DNA of 64,000 nucleotides from Nostoc desertorum CM1-VF14 (GCA_019359245.1 JAHHHR010000043.1:1-64000), one strand, 5' to 3'; numbered from the stretch's first letter, positions 35,443 through 45,133 are shown. Made by a program: numbers and translations. Notes: a model not told the origin generated them from the sequence alone.

Positions 35443-38078
35443 TCAATGTACCTCCCTCTATACTATTACAGTTCTCTTTGTAAGGCAGATATATTAAATC
35501 TGTGCCAAAAATCTGGATTTATAGCAGTCTTCTTAACACCTTTTTAAAATGCTTATGTCAATAAGATTAATTCACCTAACCTGATAGGTTCTATTCTGTC
35601 TGTAGACTTCTTTTACAAAACTTATTTTTTGCTTTCTAGATTCAGATTACTCTTATTTCTTTTACAAGTCAATACATTCGATAGAATAAATTGATGTGTT
35701 TATGCAAAATTTACATTTAGTTATTTTTAAATTTTGTACTCCTTGAAAGCTAAAATTTTGCATGAAAAATCAAAACCTAATACACAAATTAGGCTGTCGC
35801 GTTTTGATTTAACTAGCTTCTTACAGCTTGCTTCAAATTAGTTAATAAAAGTAATTCGAGTCTACAAGCTATGTATACAGCTCGTTTTAGTTGTAATTAT
35901 TCGCTCAAATTACTAAAATTTAGCTGTTTTATTTTGCTACAAATTTATTTCAAAAACATTATTTTGTCATTGTAAACCTTACCCTTAAATAATAAGTGCG
36001 ATAATTTGATTTACTCACTAATCTATGTTTTTCCTAAGTTGAATTCTGTTACAAACTTTGTTTTGCATACTTTAATCATAGATCAGCGAACATTTGTATT
36101 TCTGTCATTTAATTACTAATTATTTGTAAATACTAGATAGCTTTAGTAGTTACAACTAACTAAGATAATTCCTAAGCTAATAATGCCAATTGGCATTGTA
36201 TCCAACTTTGTGAACAATATTCATTCTGTCCTGTATTGCAGCCTTGGTAATCTTAATAAAGTTTTTAGAATGGATGGAAAATCAATCTGGGATCACACTG
36301 CTTCAAAGATTGCAGATACTTGATACAGTTATTTGCTGCTGCCGTGAGTTACTACAACAAGCCAGCAATAAATCCCAAAGTTCAAAGCGAAAGAATAAGC
36401 GATCGCGAATTGGTACTCGAAAAATATAGATAGCACTGCTCATCTTCAAAAACGGGATACAGGATTAAAAATTTTGATCTCTGCTTTCTGTGTACATATC
36501 TTGCTTGGAATGCAACTATCCTGCTTTAACTCGAAAGAAATCATCAATGCGTGAAGAAGTAATTCCCGCATATGTCTATTTCTCTTGATTGGAGGTGTAT
36601 ATGTTATCAAGAATCTACAGAATTTAGATTCGCTAACCTAAGTCGCTAGTTGTTGAATTTCGCGTTTTTAGCAAAATGTATGTTGCCACATAAACATTTA
36701 CATTAGCAAATCTTATCTATTAAAACCCAAAATTAAGCCTCTTTGAGGTTCTAAAGATTGTAGCTAGCACCTACGTTAGCGAGGAAATTAGCCTAGCGTG
36801 TTAAGATTTAAAAACGCTAATTTTGTGGCGAATTTGCAATTTTTTAATTAATAAAGAAAGGAATTTATATATTAAGCCAAAAAATTGGTTATTAAGGCAA
36901 AATTCTAGTTGTAGTACTATATTTGTCAAATAATCAGTGTTGTAAGCGTTATACCTTACAAAAGATTGCTTGATTGAAGGTTGATTTTGAGGAAGTTTAA
37001 ATGCCATAATTGAAATTAGTTGTAGTTCATGGTAAAAGAGCAGTTGCACGAAAGTGCAGCAGCTAAATTCTGAATTTCTCTTGCCCGAGATTTTGCAGAA
37101 AAATGTACACAAAGTTAACCCACAAAGGTTAATTTTGAGCAGCCTGATAAACAACTAAAACTGGGATGATCCCTCTAGTACTTTCGGAGGCTAGGGGGAA
37201 ATGTCCTGGTTTAAGTCATAACTTAGATTTTACCTTAGTAGCATTTTGGATGTCTAAAGGTAAATTCGGATTTACTATGGCTCTTAGTTGATTTTTGAAG
37301 GAGAGCTACTATCTCAAGTAAAGATTACAGCGATCTATCTAAAGATGCCATGTGTATATAAGGATATAATGTCATGGTTAACAACTACTACCTTTGAATA
37401 TATCCCTTAAAAACGAAAAATTAGCACATTAGGTAAATGGAATACTTGTTCGTAAAGGAAAATTTGGGAAAGGGCAGATTAGCACTGTTAATCAATTAAG
37501 CAAAGTCATTTTTTCATCCTTACTACTTACGTGTGTATCGTTAATGTTTTTAGAGAAATCACCTTTAACAATACAGCTATTTGACGGTTAATGCAACACT
37601 TTTTAAGTAAGATTACTAGGTTTGAAGAAGCAGCCCTCTTAAATGTTGACAAATGAGATGTTATTTGATTCTTGTAAGAGGATAAACCTAAAGCTATAGG
37701 GATATTTTACAAGGTTAATTTTCTCTTTTTAAGATTTAAACTTTTATTACTGTTTTATTTATCTACCTATAGACATAGAAGATTAGGTTTACTCCTATAC
37801 CTAAAGACGTAGAATCTATTAACTTTATTAGGTAATCAAGAATACAAAACCAGCAATGCTCGATGTACTTTAACGAACTGAGTAAGTAAGTAAGTACGAA
37901 AAAAGCTAAGTATGAACCTATACCACTATTGAAGGAGGCAATTATTGCTAGAGGAGCAAATTAGTTAGGGATTCGGTACAAGTTAGCGAACCACCTAACG
38001 CGTTGCTTCATCAGTTGCGACCAGTATAAAACCTAATGCAGGGATACTTCTACACAGATTTCCTTGATGGCGAGAGTG
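35443..38078. other. 2.6-kb AT-rich gene-poor region upstream of the biosynthetic operon
   Basis: No convincing gene is seen. Short open frames exist (plus 36274-36429, 51 codons from ATG, ending in a very basic tail; minus 37154-36801 with an inner ATG near 37008) but have no ribosome site or family resemblance. Structure seen: a hairpin at 37171-37200 (CCCTCTAG...CTAGGGGG), an imperfect direct repeat ACCTATAGACATAGAA (37765) / ACCTAAAGACGTAGAA (37799), and a TAAG tandem near 37880. The part next to 35443 must contain the operon promoter. A non-coding RNA or decayed genes are possible. Confidence 0.45.
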
Positions 38079-38966
38079 TCAAGAAAAAGGATTAGCTTCT
38101 GTCACTACTTCTGGCAGTGGAATAAACTCTGTTTCATCTGGCACAGAAGGAAAGCGGCAGTCACGCCAATCAGCTTTAGCTTGCTCTATTCGCTCTGCTC
38201 GGCTAGAAACAAAATTCCACCATTTGTAGCGTGTACCTAACGGCTCACCCCCAATAACAATACACTGAGCAGCAGCAGTAGCAGAAACCTTGATCTGCTC
38301 GCCTGGCTGTAAGATAGCGAGACGATATTGCTCTATTGGTTCATCATTAATCCTCAATCCTTCTGTGACACTGTATACTGCTCTTTCTGAATAATCGGTA
38401 GGAATAGTGAAGTGAGCATTGGCAGACAACACCCCATCTAAATAGAGGATAGGTGAGAAAACTTTCACAGGTGAGGCGTAGCCAAGTGTTTTTCCCGCGA
38501 TGAGTTTGATAAGAGCGCCATTCTCTTCCCAAGTAGGAAGCGTTTCAGCAGGATAGTGAATAAAGTTTGGGTCGGTTTCTTCGTGTTCAACAGGCAGAGC
38601 TACCCAAGTTTGAATGCCATGAATGATAGATTCATTGTAACGATCATGGTCGGGCGATCGCTCTGAATGTACAATTCCCTTTCCAGCTGTCATCCAGTTC
38701 ACTGCACCTGGTTGAATTTCTTGCACGGTACCCAAACTATCACGATGCATCAAAGCACCATCAAATAAATAAGTCACCGTTGCAAGATTGATATGGGGAT
38801 GTGGTCGGACATCGATGCCTTGATTGGGGGACATAACCGACGGGCCAAGATGATCAAAAAAGATAAACGGCCCAACCATTTGGCGATTAGGATATGGTAA
38901 ACTGCGGCGGGCAAAAGACTCACCCAGATTTTTAATTTCGGGTTCAATCAGTTGGAGGATTGTCAT
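38079..38966 (-). CDS. Pirin-family protein (bicupin)
   Basis: This 295-residue protein has the pirin opening GPFIFFDHLGP and the N-terminal cupin metal ligands H56 and H58 (RPHPHIN), H100 and E102 (GIVHSE). Family members bind Fe(II); some show quercetinase activity and others act as redox-linked regulators. Length is normal and the second cupin is present (residues ~170-280). It appears to be a single gene with ~240 bp to the histidine kinase upstream on the same strand. Its substrate cannot be told from the sequence. Confidence 0.9.
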   Translation of the reverse strand: MTILQLIEPEIKNLGESFARRSLPYPNRQMVGPFIFFDHLGPSVMSPNQGIDVRPHPHINLATVTYLFDGALMHRDSLGTVQEIQPGAVNWMTAGKGIVHSERSPDHDRYNESIIHGIQTWVALPVEHEETDPNFIHYPAETLPTWEENGALIKLIAGKTLGYASPVKVFSPILYLDGVLSANAHFTIPTDYSERAVYSVTEGLRINDEPIEQYRLAILQPGEQIKVSATAAAQCIVIGGEPLGTRYKWWNFVSSRAERIEQAKADWRDCRFPSVPDETEFIPLPEVVTEANPFS

Positions 38967-39211
38967 AAGTCATAAGGTAAATGCTAAAATAATTATAAGT
39001 ATATATACTTCAAAACAAGCTGACCTTTTTAGGCCGTTGACGGTTAAGAGTCAACAGTTTTTCGTGTTATCCCATCCTCTAAAAAGGGATGTTTGAAAAG
39101 TCCTCTTGTCGGTATCAAAAGTTATAAGCATTAACTGGAATGGATTGAAGCTAGCTTTTTACGTCAACCCCACATCCAGCAATTAATAAAAGCGCCGCCA
39201 GAATAAATGAT

Positions 39212-40609
39212 TCATTGATTTGACAAAGGCAAGCAGATGGTGAAACAAGTTCTACCTGGCTGCGACTCAAATGAGAGCGTACCATGATGGCGATTTTCTA
39301 CAATCCGGCGAACGGTTTCCAAACCTAGTCCTGAACCACGCCCTACTGATTTGGTGGTGAAGAAAGGTTCAAAAATACGGGTTTTAATTTCAGGTGGAAT
39401 TCCACTACCAGAATCGATGATGTCAATATGGGCAAAGCGATCGCAATGGTGTGTTGTAATTTCTAGCACTCCTTTACCCTCCATTGCATCAATGGCGTTG
39501 TCAATTAAGTTTGTCCACACCTGATTCAGTTCGCTGCCATAAGCCAGGATTTTAGGAATATGTTGATCGTAATTGCGTTGTACTTGGATGCCGCACTTGA
39601 GTTTATGAGCAAACAATCGCAGGGTATCTTCTAAAGCTTGATGTACATTTACTTCTTGCTGAACGCCTTGATCGAGGTAAGAATAAGACTTCATCGCTTG
39701 CACAAGTTCGGAAATCCTCTCGGCTCCTCGCAAACCATGTTTAATCATTGACATGACTTCAAAGGAGAGCGATAGCCAGTGCAATCCCATTTCACGCAAT
39801 TCAGTGCCGTCATTGCGCCAACGTTCCATGAGATGATCTAAGGTTTCGACCTCAATGCCGCCTTCCGCTAAAGGCTCTGCTAATTTCCATGCCTGCTTCA
39901 CACCATAATCTTCTAACCAATCCAGCAACACGGTTTCGCGATCGCTTAATGTCACTGGATCTAGACGATTATTTAAAATCGCATCATAGCCTTGATCGCG
40001 CAATCTCAACCAGTCTTGAGTATGCGCTTCCTCAACGTTGCGTTGCCCATAAACTAAGTTCATTCGTTGTAGCTCTAAGATCGCGGCTGGCATTTCTCCT
40101 AAAGTCCGAACGAGGGCTGAGGCTGGGTTATTAAGTTCATGAGCTAGACCGGCGGCAAGTGTCCCTAAAGCTGCCATTTTTTCTCGCCCCCGAATGAAAG
40201 ACTCTAATCCCCGCAGACGGCGTTCCATAATGCGGAAAACCATCCGCTCAAAATCACGACATTCATGTAGCAGCTTACGGAAGTCGTCTGGCTTAACTTC
40301 ATAGAGGTAGCAATCTTTGAATGCCCGCATTGTTACAGGTGCAGGTTCATCTGTGAGGACTGGAATTTCACCAAAAAAGGATGGGGCTTCGTGTTGCCCA
40401 ATGGGAATTTCAGCTCCTTCAGTGCGGCGGGTAATATTCATTTTTCCTTTGACTAGGATAAATAAGCCGCGTCCAGAGTCTCCCTCATACACCAACACTT
40501 CTCCGGCACGGAGTTCAACTGTACCAGCGCGATCGCACACCCACTCCAATCGCTCTTTGGGAAGCCGTTGAAACGGGTCTAAGTTGATCAAGTCTTCAAT
40601 ACACAACAT
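39212..40609 (-). CDS. Sensor histidine kinase with N-terminal cyclic-nucleotide-binding domain
   Basis: This 465-residue soluble kinase has a cNMP-binding/Crp-like barrel (~10-125, with EGDSGRGLFILVKGK and FFGEIPVLTD), a phosphoacceptor H157 in GTLAAGLAHELNNPASA, and an ATPase domain with the N-box NLIDNAIDAMEG, DSGSGIPPE and the G2 motif GRGSGLGL. No membrane helix is present, so it senses an internal ligand or its partner. The likely partner is the receiver/TrxR-like protein at 41986-43650, as such kinase and receiver-oxidoreductase genes are often adjacent. Its GTGAGG ribosome site overlaps the tnpB stop, so translation may depend on the inserted element. Confidence 0.9.
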   Translation of the reverse strand: MLCIEDLINLDPFQRLPKERLEWVCDRAGTVELRAGEVLVYEGDSGRGLFILVKGKMNITRRTEGAEIPIGQHEAPSFFGEIPVLTDEPAPVTMRAFKDCYLYEVKPDDFRKLLHECRDFERMVFRIMERRLRGLESFIRGREKMAALGTLAAGLAHELNNPASALVRTLGEMPAAILELQRMNLVYGQRNVEEAHTQDWLRLRDQGYDAILNNRLDPVTLSDRETVLLDWLEDYGVKQAWKLAEPLAEGGIEVETLDHLMERWRNDGTELREMGLHWLSLSFEVMSMIKHGLRGAERISELVQAMKSYSYLDQGVQQEVNVHQALEDTLRLFAHKLKCGIQVQRNYDQHIPKILAYGSELNQVWTNLIDNAIDAMEGKGVLEITTHHCDRFAHIDIIDSGSGIPPEIKTRIFEPFFTTKSVGRGSGLGLETVRRIVENRHHGTLSFESQPGRTCFTICLPLSNQ

Positions 40610-40618
40610 TATTGAACC

Positions 40619-41854
40619 TCACAGGACTTGAAGTTGCGTGATTCCTGCTTCAACGATCTCTGCCTGAAAAAATCCAGGATTAACAAGTTCTCCACAGGCG
40701 TTTTTTATAACCTCCGGCGTACCGACGGCGGTTAGTAATCTCAAACCCTCACTCAATATATTAAGTGCTGCGTTTTTATCCCTCAAGTTGTAACTACTGC
40801 AACTAGGACAAGACCATTCACGCAACTTTAAATCTTTAACAAATGGATTGATAAAACCACAACAGTTACAAGTTTGAGATGAGGGATAAAATGTGCCAAC
40901 TTTCTGCACAATTCTGTCATGCCACAAAGCTTTGTATTCCAACATAGTAACGAACTTAGTCCAACTAGCGTCTGAAATACTCATTGCCAATTTGTGATTC
41001 TTAACCATGTTGACAACTCGCAAATCCTCAATACAGATAACGCTGTTTTCTTTGATTAAGCGAGTTGACAGTTTATGCAGAAAGTCATCTCTCAAATTCG
41101 TAATCCTTTCGTAGGTACAAGCCAGCTTGATTTTCGCTTTGACTCTGTTAGTACTACCTTTTACAGTGCGGGATAGTTTTTTGTGTGCTTTACGTAATTT
41201 CCTTTTTTGAGTCCGGTAATATTTGGGATTATTTACAACTCCACCATTGCTTGTAACAAGATAATATTTAATTCCCAGGTCTAAACCAACATTTTGAGCA
41301 ACTTGAGGGTGTTTCTCTATCTCTGTTTTACACAGGATACTAGCAATATATTTACCTGATGAAGTCCGACTAAGGGTAACGTTCACAAGCTTCCCGTTAA
41401 TGTCTTGGGATTTGTGAAATTTGACCCACCCTAGTTTTGGTAGTTTTAAACGATTCTCTATTATCTGTATATTGCCGTTAGTTAGGTTAGTCTTGTAAGA
41501 CTGCTTGCACCCATGCTTCTTTTTGAATTTAGGAAAGCCTACCCCAATATAAGCTTTAACCTTCTTTAAATCAGTAAAAAAGTTTTTGTATGCTGTTTCT
41601 AAATTCTTAAGTGAATTCTGTAAGGCAAATTTATCTACTTCCTTCAACCATTCAATTTCTTTCTTGAGTATAGTTAGCTGTTGACTACAAGCGTTGTAGT
41701 TTAAGGTTTTCCCCTCACTTGCATATAACTCTTTCTTCATCGCCAAAAAGCGGTTGTACACATATCTGGCGCAACCAATTGTCTTGTTAATTAAGACTTC
41801 TTGATTGCGTGTAGGTATGAGAGTAACTTTAAACGCTTTTTGGATGGATGACAT
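40619..41854 (-). CDS. tnpB: TnpB of an IS200/IS605-type element
   Basis: This 411-residue RNA-guided nuclease of the TnpB (OrfB) family looks intact: RuvC residues D192 (GLDLGIKYY), E276 (ICIEDLRV) and D359 (RDKNAALNI), and a zinc finger C329/C332-C349/C352. No tnpA transposase is nearby, so it would move only with help in trans. Two hairpins upstream (41878-41900 and 41920-41940) look like left-end subterminal structures. At the right end only nine bases separate its stop from the kinase ATG, so little room is left for the usual right end and guide RNA, unless these overlap the tnpB tail and the kinase start. Confidence 0.93.
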   Translation of the reverse strand: MSSIQKAFKVTLIPTRNQEVLINKTIGCARYVYNRFLAMKKELYASEGKTLNYNACSQQLTILKKEIEWLKEVDKFALQNSLKNLETAYKNFFTDLKKVKAYIGVGFPKFKKKHGCKQSYKTNLTNGNIQIIENRLKLPKLGWVKFHKSQDINGKLVNVTLSRTSSGKYIASILCKTEIEKHPQVAQNVGLDLGIKYYLVTSNGGVVNNPKYYRTQKRKLRKAHKKLSRTVKGSTNRVKAKIKLACTYERITNLRDDFLHKLSTRLIKENSVICIEDLRVVNMVKNHKLAMSISDASWTKFVTMLEYKALWHDRIVQKVGTFYPSSQTCNCCGFINPFVKDLKLREWSCPSCSSYNLRDKNAALNILSEGLRLLTAVGTPEVIKNACGELVNPGFFQAEIVEAGITQLQVL

Positions 41855-41877
41855 TTTGTTAGATTCTCCGAAGACCC

Positions 41878-41900
41878 TATCATTTTAACAGAAAATGATA
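41878..41900. repeat. Perfect 9-bp inverted repeat upstream of tnpB
   Basis: TATCATTTT and AAAATGATA flank a five-base loop AACAG, 24 bp before the tnpB ATG. It may be an element-end hairpin or may overlap the tnpB promoter. Confidence 0.6.
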
Positions 41901-41919
41901 CTTAATATAGAGCGCCTAA

Positions 41920-41940
41920 CTCATGACTGGAAGTCACGAG
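41920..41940. repeat. Subterminal hairpin at the probable left end of the IS element
   Basis: CTCATGACT and AGTCACGAG pair around GGA with one G-T wobble. Such an imperfect palindrome close to the end is typical of IS200/IS605 elements, where the transposase recognises it as single-stranded DNA. It is 45 bp from the end of the receiver/TrxR-like gene. Confidence 0.55.
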
Positions 41941-41985
41941 TGTGCGGCTTGAAGAAATCAATCTCCTTAGTTTTTCCCGATCTAG

Positions 41986-43650
41986 CTAAACATTGCTTAG
42001 ATAGCGGTGAACAAATTGAATGGCGATCGAACCTTCACCCACACCGGATGCCACCCGCTTAATTGACCCAGAACGAACATCTCCGGCTGCAAATATGCCA
42101 GGAACGCTGGCTTCTAATAAAAAAGGTGAGCGTTCCAAACCCCAACCTGGATGAGGTTTGCCATTGTGCGTCAAGTCGGGGCCTGTGATGATAAACCCCT
42201 GAGTATCGCGTCGAACAACACCATCGAGCCAATCAGTTTTAGGGCTAGCACCGATGAAGATAAAAAGCGATCGCGCTGGTACAGTTTCAGTTTGTCCAGT
42301 CTTGGCATAGGCAATCACAATTTCTTCTAAAGAATCATCTCCCTTGACTTCCACGACGCTGCAACTTGTGCAAACTTGGATATTTTCAGTAGCCGCAATC
42401 TGGTCAATCAAGTATTGGGACATACTTAATGAAAGCGATTCACCTCGCACCAACATGATCACTTTGCTGGCATACTTAGAAAAGTGCATTGCTGCCTGTC
42501 CGGCAGAATTTGCCCCACCTATTAAGTAAACTTCTTCATTGGTACAGGCGATCGCTTCAGTCATAGCAGCACCGTAATAAACTCCTGCCCCTGTCAGCTT
42601 CTCGGCTCCTGGGACATCTAGCCAACGGTAGGAAACGCCAGTTGCAACTAAAAGTGCATGGCAACTAATCTCGCTGCCATCGGCCAATTGTAGAACCCGA
42701 TAAGGATCTTGTAGCTTGACTCCAGTTACTACTTGAGGAGTAAGAATTTCTACCCCAAATCGCCGCGCCTGAGTGACTCCCCGCCTGGCCAAATCGCTGC
42801 CGCTTAAGCCAACAGGAAACCCCAGATAGTTTTCAATGCGTGAACTCGTACCTGCTTGTCCACCTGGTGCTTCACGCTCAATTAAGACAGTACTCAATCC
42901 TTCAGAAGCTCCATAAACGGCGGCTGCTAGCCCTGCTGGACCACCACCCACGATCGCTAAGTCATAAAATGGTCGCTCTGCCTGGGTTTGCAGTCCAATT
43001 TTGGCAGCAATCTCTAAATTAGATGGTTGAATTAATCGGGAACCATCGGGAAACAGCACCAAGGGTAATTGCTGTCTGCCATCAGCTTCTGCGTATTCTA
43101 CTAATTTTGCTGCATCCGGCTCCAGTTCAATATCTAACCACTTATAGGGAATCTGGTTACGCGCTAGAAAGTCTTTCACCTGATGGGAAAAAGGCGACCA
43201 GCGATTACCAATGACTCGAATCCCTTCAAAGGGTGGGCGGAATCCAGCTAGCCAGTCATCTAGCAAATCATCTAAAATCGGATATAATCTTTCTTCTGGT
43301 GGATTCCAGGGCTTAAGTAAATAGTAATCAAGTTTGGCACTATTAATTGACTTAATCGCAGCATCCGTATCTGCATACGCCGTCAGTAAAGCACGTTTCG
43401 CATCAGGAAAGATGCCTTTTGCCTGTTCAAGGAACTCCACACCTCCCATTTGTGGCATTCTTTGATCCACCAAGAATAGAGCAACTGCTTCATTCCGTAA
43501 TTTGAGTTGCTGCACCGCGTCCAGAGCAGTAATACCGGAATCTGCCCGGACAATGCGGAAGCGATCGCCATACTGATGCCGCAAGTCTCGTGACACTGCT
43601 TGCAACACTTCTGGATCATCATCGACAGTTAAAATTGCAGGTTTCGCCAT
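41986..43650 (-). CDS. Receiver domain fused to a thioredoxin-reductase-like flavoprotein
   Basis: This 554-residue protein has three parts: a response-regulator receiver (acidic D10-D12, phosphoacceptor D62 in FLVDQRMPQ, K113 in YLLKPW), a glutaredoxin-like fold (~142-220) whose CPYC-type site is SPFS, and a TrxR-like FAD/NADPH domain (GGGPAG at 235-240, IENYLGFP, IGGANSAGQAAM, FAAGDVR). The redox CxxC expected in TrxR is absent (AGVYYGAAMTEA instead), so it cannot be a normal thioredoxin reductase. It may be an NAD(P)H-dependent flavin output controlled by phosphorylation. Its likely kinase is the cNMP-binding kinase downstream, now separated by tnpB. Confidence 0.87.
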   Translation of the reverse strand: MAKPAILTVDDDPEVLQAVSRDLRHQYGDRFRIVRADSGITALDAVQQLKLRNEAVALFLVDQRMPQMGGVEFLEQAKGIFPDAKRALLTAYADTDAAIKSINSAKLDYYLLKPWNPPEERLYPILDDLLDDWLAGFRPPFEGIRVIGNRWSPFSHQVKDFLARNQIPYKWLDIELEPDAAKLVEYAEADGRQQLPLVLFPDGSRLIQPSNLEIAAKIGLQTQAERPFYDLAIVGGGPAGLAAAVYGASEGLSTVLIEREAPGGQAGTSSRIENYLGFPVGLSGSDLARRGVTQARRFGVEILTPQVVTGVKLQDPYRVLQLADGSEISCHALLVATGVSYRWLDVPGAEKLTGAGVYYGAAMTEAIACTNEEVYLIGGANSAGQAAMHFSKYASKVIMLVRGESLSLSMSQYLIDQIAATENIQVCTSCSVVEVKGDDSLEEIVIAYAKTGQTETVPARSLFIFIGASPKTDWLDGVVRRDTQGFIITGPDLTHNGKPHPGWGLERSPFLLEASVPGIFAAGDVRSGSIKRVASGVGEGSIAIQFVHRYLSNV

Positions 43651-43715
43651 AACTACTGTTACTTAACAATTGCAGTGCCTAAGCTGTTGTCTTCAAGAAC
43701 TTGTCGCCAAAAAAT

Positions 43716-43925
43716 CTATTCTTCAACCAATTTCTTTAAACGAAAGTATGCCTCTTCTGGTGTCAGTGCTTCTGATTTACTTTCATTAGGTATATAAAAT
43801 ACCCAGGTATCAGGAAAGTAATGCACCACAAAGCTGGGAATCAAACCCGAGTTTACAGCTTGCTTTCCGAGTTTCTCAGCTTGTTCTTCTAAACTCAGTT
43901 GGTCATGAAATGGGTGTTCAGCCAT
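43716..43925 (-). CDS. Small conserved hypothetical protein (69 residues)
   Basis: A 69-residue acidic protein with LSLEEQAEKLGKQAV, a beta-like centre SFVVHYFPDTWVFYIP and a C-terminal LTPEEAYFRLKKLVEE. I do not recognise the family, but it looks real: codon use fits, the start is clear (MAEHPF) and it sits 65 bp upstream of the receiver/TrxR-like gene on the same strand, so it may be in the same transcript. No signal peptide or membrane helix. Confidence 0.65.
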   Translation of the reverse strand: MAEHPFHDQLSLEEQAEKLGKQAVNSGLIPSFVVHYFPDTWVFYIPNESKSEALTPEEAYFRLKKLVEE

Positions 43926-44052
43926 ACTTTTCCATCTCCCTACACTTTATATAAATGATCGCGCATGAGTTAGTGCAAAAGCGTGCCCCGCAGCTAAAAT
44001 TTATGTTTTAAAGTGGGAAATAGTTTGATAAACAGTGTTTGTTAACAAACCA

Positions 44053-44445
44053 ATGAAAATGTTAGGGTTCCTTCTGTCAGTCCTGTTGCTGCTAGGTACG
44101 CCTGCGATCGCAGTCGAGTTCAAAGGCCAGAATATCGATGGTCAAAAGTTGCCTGCGAGAGCTTACTATTATGCAACTGGTGGGGTTTATAAAGTTCAGG
44201 TACGCTTTCATAAAAAACGAGCCACAATTTACTTTGATGACGGCAACCAAATAACTATACAGCTGAACCAACAGGTAATCACTGACTCAAACAATATTGA
44301 AGGTTTTGGAAAAATAGGGCAATATCCTGTAAATAATATATTTAGTGTTGGGTTGGTATATGGCAATAATTGGCCCAGCACGAGTGATAGTCAATTGCAA
44401 CAGTCCAATCCGCTAGAGGGGTTGTGGAAAATTAGTTTGGATTAA
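44053..44445 (+). CDS. Small secreted protein of unknown function
   Basis: I choose ATG 44053 (MKMLGFLLSVLLLLGTPAIA), which gives a clean Sec signal peptide with cleavage after AIA; the frame opens upstream at GTG 44035. The mature part is ~110 residues, beta-rich (YYYATGGVYKVQVRF, KRATIYFDDGNQITIQL) and without cysteines. I do not recognise a family. It probably resides in the periplasm or outside the cell. Confidence 0.65.
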   Translation: MKMLGFLLSVLLLLGTPAIAVEFKGQNIDGQKLPARAYYYATGGVYKVQVRFHKKRATIYFDDGNQITIQLNQQVITDSNNIEGFGKIGQYPVNNIFSVGLVYGNNWPSTSDSQLQQSNPLEGLWKISLD

Positions 44446-44572
44446 GCTCAAAGCCGTGGTAGTCAATGAAGAAGGCAGGGGGCACTCTACTGCCGAGGCA
44501 AGGTCGGATCAAGTTATCCGGAAACTTCTCAACGTCTCCCCTCTATCAGGTTTCTGCGATGCGATCTGCTTT

Positions 44573-44610
44573 GCAGCAACGCTAGGCTAACGCCTCGCTT
44601 CGCTAACGTG
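44573..44610. repeat. Nostoc-type dispersed palindromic repeat
   Basis: GCAGCAACGCTAGGCTAACG followed by CCTCGCTTCGCTAACG is a self-complementary GCTAACG/CGTTAGC-rich stretch of a sort scattered through Nostoc intergenic DNA, and it resembles the piece inside PKS A near 30295-30323. Confidence 0.5.
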
Positions 44611-44634
44611 ATCGCTTTGGGTCCCTACTCATCC

Positions 44635-44805
44635 CTACTCAATCTTCCAATTAGGCGTATAACCAGAAGTAACTTGGCTATACATTTGCAAGACCGATGC
44701 AGAAATACGTCCTGAGAGTTTTGCGATCGCCAATAGCGCTCTTGTAAAATCATTTTCAATTGTTGAGAATTCGCCCAGGAAAAAGTTTATGGCAAATATG
44801 TCCGG
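44635..44805 (-). pseudogene. Possible C-terminal gene remnant
   Basis: A minus-strand frame without a start reads FFLGEFSTIENDF, then TRALLAIAKLSGRISASVLQ and MYSQVTSGYTPNWKIE before TAG at 44635. Composition looks like true coding sequence and the end is protein-like, but an in-frame TGA lies at 44806-44808 and no start is present. It overlaps the first codons of the plus-strand gene at 44789. It may be the tail of a decayed gene; I do not recognise the family. Confidence 0.3.
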
Positions 44806-45133
44806 TCAAGACCCCTCGGAAATCACAGTGGCAACGGTTAATGAAGAACGAAAAGGCGCAACTTTCAGCGGTACGGTCATCCTTGGTATAGATCCTGAGG
44901 GTGGGGAAGTAGTTTTCTTTAAAGACTTTTTAATTGAAGATTATAAAGGCGAACTTACCGCTTATCTGGCAACAGATGGCGATATAACGAAAAGCATTGA
45001 TTTAGGCGAACTCGATCATAAAAGCCCCAGTTTTAGGCTGCCAATTCCTCTGGGAACGGATACATTACCCTACAATACAGTCGTGTTGAGCGACAAAAAA
45101 AGCAAGAAAAAAATCCTGACGATCAATCTATAA
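44789..45133 (+). CDS. Small protein resembling a DM13-type domain
   Basis: A 114-residue protein without signal peptide. The order SGTVILG, VVFFKDFLIEDYKGELTAYLAT, IDLGELDHKS, FRLPIPLG and YNTVVLSDKKSKKKILTINL resembles the DM13 electron-transfer-like domain (which has LxVYLS, xLGxLKGxxGxQ and YxSVxIWC). The DM13 cysteine region appears absent, so this is a distant or divergent match. An AGGAAAAAG ribosome site precedes the ATG. Function unknown. Confidence 0.55.
   Translation: MANMSGQDPSEITVATVNEERKGATFSGTVILGIDPEGGEVVFFKDFLIEDYKGELTAYLATDGDITKSIDLGELDHKSPSFRLPIPLGTDTLPYNTVVLSDKKSKKKILTINL

Noticed and set aside
36801..37154. 117-codon minus-strand frame with an inner MAFKLPQNQ start, considered as a peptide precursor
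   Set aside because: No ribosome site, no maturation genes nearby, and its composition follows the AT-rich DNA.
39030..39062. GTTGAC/GTCAAC hairpin with a T-run, considered as terminator
   Set aside because: The T-run fits the plus strand, where no gene ends; on the minus strand there is no T-run.
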